Shown here in pieces: positions 36,518 to 43,595 of a stretch of DNA of 64,000 nt. The translations under genes were made by a program, and so were the position numbers. The DNA is taken from contig NZ_CP090347.1 in assembly GCF_021398715.1 (NCBI RefSeq), positions 496,001-560,000 on the forward strand, written 5' to 3'. Positions within the stretch are counted from its first letter, which is position 1; every line of letters begins with the position of its first letter. The notes below the pieces were generated by a model, which worked only from the letters and a program-made list of their open reading frames with translations, had not been told where the DNA came from and searched no databases. This stretch comes from Microbacterium binotii. GTDB taxonomy: Bacteria > Actinomycetota > Actinomycetes > Actinomycetales > Microbacteriaceae.

Positions 36518-37135
36518 ATGCGCCGCAGACATCGGAGGCCGGTCGCGGTCGTCGCTCCGCTGCTCGCCGTGGTGCTGCTGACCGGATGCGGCCCGGCGCC
36601 GTGGAACACGGGTGCGCAGACGCCGAGCCCGACATCGCCATCGCGATCGAGCACGCCCGTTCCGACGCCCGTGACCAACGACCTGTCCAGCGGCTCGACT
36701 CAGCGCGTCGTGCCCGCCGGCGCGGTGAGCGCGACGATCAACTACTGGTCGACGCTGTCGATGGACCGCTGGACGGCCACGGCCCTGAAGCCCGTCAGCA
36801 TCTCGATGGTGACCACCGTCACCCCCAACGACGGACAGAAGGTCTTCCTCCAGAAGGCGACCATGGTCGCGGTACCCGGCAACGCCTCGCGGTCCTTCGA
36901 TCCGCTCGCCCCGCAGACCGACCAGTCGTCGGTCAGCCCCGGCTACCTGGTTCTCGACCCCTACAGCTATTCCCAGACCTTCAACATCGGAGACGTGCCC
37001 GCTGAGGCGACGTTCGTGCAGGTCCAGTTCACGTACGACTTCCTCGTGCAGACCACCCCCACGTCCGCCGAGTACGCCAAGCAGACCGCAAGCGACACGC
37101 TGACGATCGCCATCGCCGGAGCCCCGCAGGGCTGA
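36518..37135 (+). CDS. Secreted lipoprotein of unknown function
   Basis: A 205-residue lipoprotein: basic N terminus, hydrophobic stretch and lipobox LLTGC with the lipidated Cys at position 24, then a Pro/Ser/Thr linker and a beta-rich domain. No known family recognised. The C-terminal strand pattern (VQFTYDFLVQ ... DTLTIAIAG) resembles the end of the next lipoprotein (LEFALTISVEG ... YLPIAIFPG), so the two may be distant tandem paralogs; that is inference. ATG 36518 follows CCGGGAG. An in-frame extension far upstream is an antisense artefact across the DUF4012 gene. Confidence 0.8.
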   Translation: MRRRHRRPVAVVAPLLAVVLLTGCGPAPWNTGAQTPSPTSPSRSSTPVPTPVTNDLSSGSTQRVVPAGAVSATINYWSTLSMDRWTATALKPVSISMVTTVTPNDGQKVFLQKATMVAVPGNASRSFDPLAPQTDQSSVSPGYLVLDPYSYSQTFNIGDVPAEATFVQVQFTYDFLVQTTPTSAEYAKQTASDTLTIAIAGAPQG

Positions 37136-37172
37136 CGCGGATCCCGTGGATGGCGCGCGGGGGTGGATCGCG

Positions 37173-37250
37173 TATACTTTCGGCGCCGGCCCTGGGGTTT
37201 GTCTGGAAGCGGGTCGGCACCGACCCGAAATCCTGTGAGCCTCGTGAGGC
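37173..37250 (+). promoter_or_regulatory. Promoter and two leader hairpins of second lipoprotein gene
   Basis: TATACT (37173-37178) predicts an approximately 87-nt leader. It contains a 7-bp stem with 4-nt loop (37209-37226) and a GCCTC/GAGGC stem near 37239-37250, then GAGGAG before the GTG. The structure exceeds what a plain leader needs. Confidence 0.45.
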
Positions 37251-37271
37251 CACGTCTCCGAGGAGCGCCCT

Positions 37272-37985
37272 GTGAGAATCCCCTTCGCCGATCGCCGTGT
37301 GCGTCGGCTCAGCGCGGGGGCCGCTCTCGCCCTCGCGAGCACCCTGGCGCTGACGGGCTGCTCGCAGATCGTCGACGGCTTCAACTCCCTGCAGGGCAGC
37401 AACACCGCCGTGCAGCCGACGACCGTCGTGCCCTCACCCGCGCCGTCGGCGAGCATGGCGTTCAATTCTCAGTTCACGTACGACGGCTCGGTCGAGCTGC
37501 GCAGCGACGTGGCGCAGGATCTCGAGCTCGTGCTGAACGTGTGGGCGGTCGACCCCAAGCGCACGCAGGAGTGGACCGCGAACAACGAGAAGGTCTTCGG
37601 CTTCGCGGTCAACGTCTACGACCACCGTGTCGACGAGAAGGCGGTGCTGACGGACAAGCGCCGGGTGTACATCTCCTCGGTGCAGATCAACTCCACCACG
37701 ACACAGACCTCCAACCAGATGCAGTCGCCGTACCAGTTCAGCGCCGATCCGCGCACGCTGGTTCCCAGCGACACCCTGCGCTCCGACCGGGGGCTGCTGC
37801 TCAACAGCTTCCAGGGCGGACTGTACGTTCCCCAGCAGAGCATCCACCAGTTGCCGGCGGACACGTTCGGTCTGACTCTCGAGTTCGCCCTGACGATCTC
37901 CGTGGAAGGCACGGCGAACACGGACGCCTCGTTCCAGCAGCAGACGGTGTACCAGTACCTGCCGATCGCGATCTTCCCCGGCTGA
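37272..37985 (+). CDS. Secreted lipoprotein of unknown function
   Basis: A 237-residue lipoprotein with basic N terminus, hydrophobic core and lipobox ALTGC (Cys30), a short Pro/Ser/Ala linker and a soluble, beta-rich domain of about 170 residues on the outer membrane face. No recognised family. GTG start preceded by GAGGAG. It follows a similar-sized lipoprotein gene and precedes a processive GT2, so a role as an accessory or receptor of an extracellular polymer is plausible but unproven. Confidence 0.8.
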   Translation: MRIPFADRRVRRLSAGAALALASTLALTGCSQIVDGFNSLQGSNTAVQPTTVVPSPAPSASMAFNSQFTYDGSVELRSDVAQDLELVLNVWAVDPKRTQEWTANNEKVFGFAVNVYDHRVDEKAVLTDKRRVYISSVQINSTTTQTSNQMQSPYQFSADPRTLVPSDTLRSDRGLLLNSFQGGLYVPQQSIHQLPADTFGLTLEFALTISVEGTANTDASFQQQTVYQYLPIAIFPG

Positions 37986-38005
37986 GCCGCGGCGGCCACC
38001 GGCGC

Positions 38006-38061
38006 TGATCTTGCGCCAATCTTGCGCTGAGCTTCTCGCGGGACCCGACATGATCTTGCGG
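38006..38061 (+). repeat. 11-bp direct-repeat array upstream of GT2
   Basis: ATCTTGCGC occurs at 38008 and again at 38019, an exact 11-bp step, so the units TGATCTTGCGC and CAATCTTGCGC abut. A third, weaker unit TGAGCTTCTCG continues the same phase at 38028, and TGATCTTGCGG recurs at 38051. Tandem repeats with one-turn spacing are how OmpR/PhoB-type regulators bind, and such a regulator is encoded at 39700-40695. Confidence 0.6.
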
Positions 38062-38147
38062 TAGAGCGTGCAGTCTGGACTCAACGCACGAAAAGCGTGC
38101 CGATCTCCCGCCGCATCGCGGCCCATGAACGTCAGGAAGTGATCACT

Positions 38148-39632
38148 GTGTCGGACCCCCGCATGGCGTATCAGCAGGTGCCTTCACAGCAGCTCGAGCC
38201 GGTGTACCCGGCGATGACGTCCGGCGCGGACCTCGAGTCCCACTTCGAGCAGGACTTCATGTCGGTGCTCGAGAACTCGACCACGCACCGCTCGACGATC
38301 GGATGCGTCATCCCCGCCTACAACGAGGAGGAGTCGATCGCCGATGTGATCGAGGCCCTGCTCGCGCAGACGCGTGTTCCCGACGTCATCCACGTCGTCA
38401 TCAACAACACGTCCGACAACACCGCGAAGATCGCTTCGGAGTACGCCGGTCCGCACGAGATCATGACCGATCTCGGCGAGCAGTTCACCGAGGTCTTCGT
38501 GCACGACATCGGCAAGAACCCCGACAAGAAGGTCGGGGCGCTCAACTACGGCTATTCGCTGGTCGAGGGATGCGACTATCTGCTCGGTGTGGACGGCGAC
38601 ACGATCGCCGAGCCGCGGGCCGTCGAGTACCTGGAGACCGAAGCGGTCAGCGACTCGCGCATCGGAGGCATCTCGGCGATCTACACGATCGACGATCGCC
38701 CCATCAAGGGCCTCACGGCCAAGTGGCTCATCGCCGGTCAGCGCACCCAGTTCGCGGCCTTCAACCTGCAGAACCTCCTCCGTGGCCGCAACATGGCGGT
38801 GCTCGGCGGCCAGTTCTCGATCTTCTCGACCAACGCCCTGCGTGACGCGATGAAGCAGAACCACCAGAACACCCCGTGGGTCAAGGACAGTGAGGTCGAG
38901 GACTCCCTGCTCTCGCTGCAGATCAAGAGCGCCGGCTATCTCACGAAGATCAGCCCCTACGCCCGCGCAGCGGTGGGCGGGATGACAACCCTCAAGGGAT
39001 ACGACGCGCAGCAGGTGAAGTGGACCTTCGGTGCGATCGAGCTCATGTGGCCCGGGCAGCGCGGCGACACGAAGGGGCAGCCGTTCCACCCCAACCTGCG
39101 CCTGCGCTGGTTCGAGAACTTCGGCATGCTCACCAACCTCTTCGTCCGCGTCGCCTTCCTCGTGCTTCTCGCGGGCTCCCTGTCGATCAACGCCTTCGTG
39201 TTCTCGCCGCTGTGGCTGATCCCCGTGCTGACGGCCGTGCTGCTGAACCTGCGCATCGCGCGCACGATGAAGTACTGCAATCAGCGCGACATCCTCTTCG
39301 CCCTGCTGGTCTTCCCGGCGGAGATCTTCATGTGGATCCGCCTGAGCCACTTCCTGCGCTCGTGGACGCGCTTCCTGTCACGCAAGAAGGTCGACAACTG
39401 GGCCATGCAGGCCAAGGCGGAACGCGGCGGTGCATCGATCGGGCACTGGACGCCCTTCATCCTCTTGGCCGCCGCGCTCGTCGCCATGGCGATCATCTGG
39501 AACATGCTGGGCCCGGTCGTGCAGTCCTCCATCCTCTGGATCGGCTGGCCCATCGTCGGCGTCGTGACGGTCCTGCAGACGCTGCTCATGTTCTCGAAGC
39601 TGCTGCGCCGCTACCAGGGCTACAAGGTCTGA
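38148..39632 (+). CDS. Membrane-embedded processive-type GT2 polysaccharide synthase
   Basis: A 494-residue inner-membrane glycosyltransferase. The cytoplasmic GT2 domain shows TIGCVIPAYNEEESIADVI, LLGVDGDTI (DXD metal site), KDSEVEDSLLSLQ (catalytic acidic pair) and QQVKW, a variant of the Q(Q/R)XRW motif of processive synthases such as cellulose or hyaluronan synthase. About four transmembrane segments follow (residues ~345-480), expected to form the export channel. No PilZ domain. GTG 38148 is preferred over GTG 38139 because AGGAAG ends directly on the latter. The product is unknown; the adjacent GH6 gene hints at a beta-glucan. Confidence 0.85.
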   Translation: MSDPRMAYQQVPSQQLEPVYPAMTSGADLESHFEQDFMSVLENSTTHRSTIGCVIPAYNEEESIADVIEALLAQTRVPDVIHVVINNTSDNTAKIASEYAGPHEIMTDLGEQFTEVFVHDIGKNPDKKVGALNYGYSLVEGCDYLLGVDGDTIAEPRAVEYLETEAVSDSRIGGISAIYTIDDRPIKGLTAKWLIAGQRTQFAAFNLQNLLRGRNMAVLGGQFSIFSTNALRDAMKQNHQNTPWVKDSEVEDSLLSLQIKSAGYLTKISPYARAAVGGMTTLKGYDAQQVKWTFGAIELMWPGQRGDTKGQPFHPNLRLRWFENFGMLTNLFVRVAFLVLLAGSLSINAFVFSPLWLIPVLTAVLLNLRIARTMKYCNQRDILFALLVFPAEIFMWIRLSHFLRSWTRFLSRKKVDNWAMQAKAERGGASIGHWTPFILLAAALVAMAIIWNMLGPVVQSSILWIGWPIVGVVTVLQTLLMFSKLLRRYQGYKV

Positions 39633-39644
39633 CCCGCACCACCC

Positions 39645-39686
39645 CGACGAAGAGGGCCCACGGTTTCCCGTGGGCCCTCTTCGTCG
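39645..39686. terminator. Bidirectional terminator between GT2 and response regulator
   Basis: Perfect 19-bp stem (39645-39663 with 39668-39686) and TTTC loop between convergent genes; T-rich patches flank it on the minus-strand side. Confidence 0.9.
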
Positions 39687-39699
39687 CTTCCGCGCGAAA

Positions 39700-40695
39700 T
39701 CAGGGTGCGAGCAGCTCGGTCGTCAGGCGGTAGCCGACTCCGCGCACGGTCTCGATGTAGCGCGGGTTGCTGGGGTTGTCGCCCAGCTTGCGGCGGAGGT
39801 TCGTCATGTGGGCTTCGACAGCGCGCTTGTCGGCCTCGCCCACGTAGTAGGAGGTGACGTAGGACTCGCCGCGCAGCACGAGGGTCAGATCGGCCTTGCT
39901 GCGCACGCGCCGCTTGGACTCGAGAAGCGTGGCGAGGAGATCGAACTCGGTACGGGTCAGCTCGACCTGCTGACCGTTGATGAGCACGATGCGCGTCTCG
40001 GGGTTCAGCTGGAGATCGCGGTGGGTCACCCAGAAACCCCCGCCCGGAACGAGCGCGCCCTGGGGGTGAGGGGTCAGATCCGATCCGACTGCCGGGGCGG
40101 GTACCTGCGCAGGTGCGGGGGTCGGCTGCGGCGCATAGGTGGCGCGGTCGGCCGGCATGGCCGCCTCGGGCGGGTACACCGTCTCTTCGACATAGGCAGG
40201 CGCGATGGGCTGTCTGGTCTCAGGCTGCACGGGGATGGACTGCGTCTGCGGGCGTGCGCCCGGAAAGGACGGTCCGACGCTCTCCTGTCGACGCGACTGG
40301 CCGGCGGGTTCGGGGCGAGGGCGGCGCAGCAGTGCCTCGACGCGAGCCCGGAACTCCCGCGGACGGAACGGCTTCACGATGTACTCGTCGGCACCTGCGC
40401 CGAGTCCGAGGACGACGTCGGCCTCGTCGGCGAGACCGGTCAGCATGATGATGAAGGTGTTCGACTTCTCACGGATGCGGCGGGCGGCCTCGAATCCGTC
40501 GATGCCGGGCATGTTGACGTCGAGCGTCGTGATGAGCGGCTGGTAGGCGAGCACGGCGCGCACGCCGTCGATGCCGTTGCCGACCGACACGGTGGAGAAA
40601 CCCGCCGCTTCGAGGACCTCGGCGAGGAGGTGGCGGACGTCGGGATCGTCTTCGACGATGACCGCGGTCTTCTGCCCGTCAGAAGCGTCGCTCAT
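39700..40695 (-). CDS. OmpR-type response regulator with long Pro-rich linker
   Basis: A 331-residue regulator. The receiver domain (about 1-125) has the acidic pocket Glu15-Asp16-Asp17, phospho-acceptor Asp59 (LDVNMPG), Thr86 and Lys108 (VKPF). A linker of about 95 residues rich in Pro, Gln and Ala follows, far longer than normal. The C-terminal winged helix (from about 225) has the LTRTEFDLLATLLES and DPxYIETVRGVGYRL-type signature. No histidine kinase adjoins it. It faces the processive GT2 gene, whose upstream region carries 11-bp direct repeats. ATG 40695 follows GAGGA. Confidence 0.9.
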   Translation of the reverse strand: MSDASDGQKTAVIVEDDPDVRHLLAEVLEAAGFSTVSVGNGIDGVRAVLAYQPLITTLDVNMPGIDGFEAARRIREKSNTFIIMLTGLADEADVVLGLGAGADEYIVKPFRPREFRARVEALLRRPRPEPAGQSRRQESVGPSFPGARPQTQSIPVQPETRQPIAPAYVEETVYPPEAAMPADRATYAPQPTPAPAQVPAPAVGSDLTPHPQGALVPGGGFWVTHRDLQLNPETRIVLINGQQVELTRTEFDLLATLLESKRRVRSKADLTLVLRGESYVTSYYVGEADKRAVEAHMTNLRRKLGDNPSNPRYIETVRGVGYRLTTELLAP

Positions 40696-40813
40696 GAGTC
40701 CGGCATCCTCGATTCTCGGTTCAAGGCCGCGGCTCGTGGCACCGCACGCGTCGCCATTGTTCCATATCCGCCGGATTGCCCGCGATTCACGGCGTACGCC
40801 GCGCCGCGGGCGG

Positions 40814-41848
40814 TCAGAGCACGTTGCGTGTGAGCTGCACGGAGCCTTCCGGCCACCAGGATCCGGCGCTCGGACCGCCGTTGCAGACGCCGTCGCTCTC
40901 ACCGGGCGGCTTGATCCACAGGTTCGTGTCGACGACGTCGTCGCCGTAGGTGCCGCCCGGGTCGCCCACGAGCGCCGTCGGATCGTTGCACCACTCGCTC
41001 GTGGACGCGCCGGCGCCGTTGCGTGAGGTGTCGATGAGGGCGTGGCTGCCGCCGAGGAGCGCGGACACCTCGTGTGCGTACGCGAACTCGTCGGTCGTGG
41101 GGTTGTAGTTCGACACGTTGGTGGCGAAGCCGCGCACCTTGTCGGTGACGCCGACCCGCTGGATGAGAGAGGCCATCTCCGAGGCGGGGCGCCAGTTGGA
41201 GTGTCCGCCGTCGAGGTACACCCACGTGTCGACGCCCACCAGACGCAGCGCGGCATCGTGGAGGGCGCTCATGCGCTGATCGATGTTCGCGTCGCAGTCG
41301 GGTGCCTGGGCGAGGCTGTCCGGCTCGAGCACGACGATCTTCTGCACGTCCTTCACGCTCGCCAGTGCCTGTCCGATCTCCGCCGTCCAGGTGGCGTACG
41401 AGGCGTCGTCCAACCCGCCCGCGGATTGGCTGCCGCAGTCGCGCTCGGGCAGGCCGTAGACGACGACGGCGAGTGCCGCATCCTGATCGCGCGCCTCGGC
41501 GGCGAGGTTCAGGATGCGGGGACCTGCGTCGCCGATCGGATCGATCTCCGGGGTGAGCCAGTAGGCGGTCGGCTGAGCGGCGAGATAGTCGGCCGCGGCC
41601 TGTGCGTCGGAGGCGAGTCCGCCCTCGGTCGCGGCCTTGTTCGCCTTGGACTCCTCCGGCACGACGATGCGTGTGCCGACGCCCGGCGCCTGCGCACCGA
41701 GGAACTGGAGCCCGGAGGTGATCGCCCAGCCGACGACGCCGATGGCGGTGATCACGATCACCAGGCTCGCCGCGAGGACGGTGATCAGCAGCCAGCGGGG
41801 AAAGGCGCGCCGGCGTGGACGGGCGGGCCTGGCTGGCGTGGAACTCAC
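40814..41848 (-). CDS. Membrane-anchored GH6 glycoside hydrolase (endoglucanase-like)
   Basis: A 344-residue enzyme with a basic N terminus, one membrane helix (about residues 20-45) and an extracytoplasmic GH6 domain. Both family signatures are intact: VVVYGLPERDC (catalytic-acid region) and VVLEPDSLA. GH6 enzymes cleave beta-1,4-glucans by inversion. GTG 41848 is chosen: a TACAGT -10 lies 6 nt upstream, and the longer in-frame ORF runs antisense through the stress-protein gene. A membrane-tethered glucanase beside a processive synthase recalls the hydrolases of cellulose-type secretion loci (CslZ in Streptomyces is GH6). Confidence 0.92.
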   Translation of the reverse strand: MSSTPARPARPRRRAFPRWLLITVLAASLVIVITAIGVVGWAITSGLQFLGAQAPGVGTRIVVPEESKANKAATEGGLASDAQAAADYLAAQPTAYWLTPEIDPIGDAGPRILNLAAEARDQDAALAVVVYGLPERDCGSQSAGGLDDASYATWTAEIGQALASVKDVQKIVVLEPDSLAQAPDCDANIDQRMSALHDAALRLVGVDTWVYLDGGHSNWRPASEMASLIQRVGVTDKVRGFATNVSNYNPTTDEFAYAHEVSALLGGSHALIDTSRNGAGASTSEWCNDPTALVGDPGGTYGDDVVDTNLWIKPPGESDGVCNGGPSAGSWWPEGSVQLTRNVL

Positions 41849-41854
41849 GCAAGG

Positions 41855-41860
41855 ACTGTA
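41855..41860 (-). promoter_or_regulatory. -10 element of GH6 gene, leaderless mRNA
   Basis: TACAGT on the minus strand, 6 nt before GTG 41848. A plus-strand TACCCT at 41875-41880 may serve the divergent stress-protein gene. Confidence 0.55.
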
Positions 41861-41906
41861 CCGCGCGCCCGCGCTACCCTGACTGCAACGACCGGAAGGA
41901 CACAGG

Positions 41907-42737
41907 ATGTCGGACTCGATCATCGTGGGCGTGACGGATGCGGAGGGCTCGCAGCGTGCGGTCGACTGGGCAGCGGCCCGCGCGCGGCGCGGCGGGGAGC
42001 CGTTGGTGCTCTTCTCCGTCGTCGGCGGCGCCACCGGAGCCGTCGGCGAGGATGACGTGCTGACGGCGGCGGTCACCGCGACGCGTGCACGCCTCGAGCA
42101 GCAGGCCGAGCTCTTGCGGTCGACGGGCGTCTCCTGCGAGGTCCGCGTCTCGCACGGCAATCCGGTCGCGGAGCTCGTGGAGGCGTCGAAGGACGCGCGG
42201 CTGCTGGTGATCGGCGGGGAGAAGCGCGGACAGGGACGTCGCGGTCAGCACGGCTACCGCATCGCAGCGGGATCGCATTCGCCCGTCGTCGTGGTGCCGC
42301 TGGATGCTCCCACCGACGGAGAGGGCGTCGTGGTCGGTGTCGACGGCTCGGAGGTCTCCGACGCGGCGGTGGCGTTCGCGGCAGCCGAGGCGGAGCGCTT
42401 CGGCGAGAATCTGACGATCGTCTCGGCGTGGATGCCGGTCGCCGTTCCGGGCGACTTCGGTGTGTACCCCGACCTCTATCTCACGGATCTCCACGCGATC
42501 ACCCAGTCCGCCGTCGACCGTGTCGCAGAGAAGGTGAGCGAGGCATACCCGGTTCTCGAGGTGCAGACCCGTGTCGTCGAGGGCGATCCTGCTGCGGCCA
42601 TCGCGGACGCGGCGGGATCGGCCAGGCTCGTCGTGGTCGGTTCGCACGGGCGGGGCGCCTTCGCGCGCTTCCTGCTCGGGTCGGTCAGCGAGGAGGTCGT
42701 CTCGCAGGTGACGACCGCCACAGCCGTCGTCCGCTGA
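41907..42737 (+). CDS. Universal stress protein, two Usp domains
   Basis: A 276-residue tandem UspA protein. Domain 1 is about residues 1-135, domain 2 about 138-276. The second domain has the ATP-binding pattern GSHGRGAFARFLLGS; the first has a degenerate version (GGEKRGQGRRGQHG ... AGSHS) and may not bind ATP the same way. Cytosolic; such proteins are induced under starvation, redox or envelope stress. GGAAGGA precedes the ATG. Divergent from the GH6 gene over a 58-nt gap. Confidence 0.93.
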   Translation: MSDSIIVGVTDAEGSQRAVDWAAARARRGGEPLVLFSVVGGATGAVGEDDVLTAAVTATRARLEQQAELLRSTGVSCEVRVSHGNPVAELVEASKDARLLVIGGEKRGQGRRGQHGYRIAAGSHSPVVVVPLDAPTDGEGVVVGVDGSEVSDAAVAFAAAEAERFGENLTIVSAWMPVAVPGDFGVYPDLYLTDLHAITQSAVDRVAEKVSEAYPVLEVQTRVVEGDPAAAIADAAGSARLVVVGSHGRGAFARFLLGSVSEEVVSQVTTATAVVR

Positions 42738-42759
42738 GCGGATTCCCACAGTTTCGGCG

Positions 42760-42784
42760 CGTACGGGCCAAACGTGCCCGCACG
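42760..42784 (+). terminator. Terminator after universal stress gene
   Basis: 9-position stem with one mismatch (42760-42768 with 42776-42784) and a 7-nt loop, 22 nt after the stop. Confidence 0.55.
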
Positions 42785-42828
42785 GGACTACTTTTGTGCC
42801 ACCACGGTAGGCGGACGAAGGAGTCCTC

Positions 42829-43035
42829 ATGGATCGTGCAACACAGATAGCTGTCACCGCTCTCGGCCTGGTCGCGCTCATCGCGGTCGCCGTCGGCGTC
42901 TTCGCTGCGGGGGCGATCCCCGGGCTCGAGCTGCACGCGCAGCGTGTCGCGAGTCTCGTCCCCTTCGTCGTCGCGACGCTCGCGGTACTGAGCGCGCTCG
43001 CGCTGACGGTGTCGCGACGACGTCTCCATCGCTGA
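42829..43035 (+). CDS. Small two-helix membrane protein
   Basis: 68 residues, two hydrophobic helices (about 8-28 and 41-61) joined by a short loop with GLELHAQRV, basic C terminus. A very good GAAGGAG ribosome-binding site precedes the ATG, supporting a real gene. No family recognised. Confidence 0.75.
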   Translation: MDRATQIAVTALGLVALIAVAVGVFAAGAIPGLELHAQRVASLVPFVVATLAVLSALALTVSRRRLHR

Positions 43036-43041
43036 GAAAAG

Positions 43042-43084
43042 CGGAGAGGCCCTCTGCGGCCTGGGGGAACCGGAGAGGACCTCT
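43042..43084 (+). repeat. Repeated palindromic element
   Basis: A 14-nt word, CGGAGAGGCCCTCT, occurs at 43042-43055 and with one change at 43071-43084. Each copy is itself a near-palindrome (AGAGG/CCTCT) and the copies are 29 bp apart. It could be a regulator site or a weak terminator pair after the small membrane gene. Confidence 0.45.
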
Positions 43085-43265
43085 CATCACACGGGCGGAA
43101 CGCTCCGTGCCTTCGCTCGCCGTCGATGACCCGAACACGTTCGGCGTGCGGTGTTGCCCCTCCAGTATGGGAAGCGCGCGTACCGGGACGGAGGGGCTTG
43201 ACAACGGCGTCGTCGCTCGTTCGTGATCCGACGCGCCGCGTCACACGATCGTCATCCTTTCTCAG

Positions 43266-43271
43266 TAGCAT
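43266..43271 (+). promoter_or_regulatory. -10 element of 45-residue membrane protein
   Basis: TAGCAT 7 nt before ATG 43279; no ribosome-binding site, so probably leaderless. Confidence 0.5.
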
Positions 43272-43278
43272 GGCGCTC

Positions 43279-43416
43279 ATGGCGCGCGAGGGGCAACGCA
43301 ATCCGGAGCCGGGCGGATCCCGATGGCTCATCTACGTCGGGGTGGCGCTGCTGGCGCTCGGGGTGGGGGCCCTCGTCTTCGCGTCGATCATCAGTTACCT
43401 CAACGCCATCCTCTAG
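43279..43416 (+). CDS. 45-residue single-helix membrane protein
   Basis: MAREGQRNPEPGGSRWLIYV, then one hydrophobic helix to about residue 41 ending SIISYLNAIL. Too short for most annotations. ATG 43279 is favoured over the in-frame ATG 43270 (three codons earlier), which overlaps the -10 hexamer. The 243 bp before it hold the palindromic repeat and otherwise nothing I can identify. Unknown function. Confidence 0.6.
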   Translation: MAREGQRNPEPGGSRWLIYVGVALLALGVGALVFASIISYLNAIL

Positions 43417-43472
43417 CGGCGGCTGCGCTTCGCTCGTGTGCGCATCGGCTCACGCGGCGGACGAGCGTTCCG

Positions 43473-43501
43473 CCGCGATCAGCGTGAGGCGCTGATCGCG
43501 G
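43473..43501 (+). terminator. Terminator upstream of ara operon
   Basis: Perfect 12-bp stem (43473-43484 with 43490-43501), 5-nt loop, isolating the arabinose promoter from upstream reading. Confidence 0.85.
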
Positions 43502-43510
43502 GATGAGTCG

Positions 43511-43539
43511 TTGCACACCCGGTGTGTGACCGGTAACAT
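43511..43539 (+). promoter_or_regulatory. Arabinose operon promoter with embedded operator
   Basis: TTGCAC (43511-43516), 17-nt spacer, TAACAT (43534-43539). A 13-bp palindrome with arms CACACC and GGTGTG (43514-43526) overlaps the -35 and the spacer, an ideal place for a repressor. No regulator gene is next to the operon in this window. Confidence 0.65.
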
Positions 43540-43595
43540 TTGTTTCGGCCGGCCGGGTATGGGACCCCGCGGGCCATGAGACCAATGGAGCACCC

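Noticed and set aside
43198..43226. TTGACA at 43198 as a promoter
   Set aside because: A perfect -35 hexamer but no -10 at 16-19 nt spacing; the -10 actually used by the small gene is probably at 43266.
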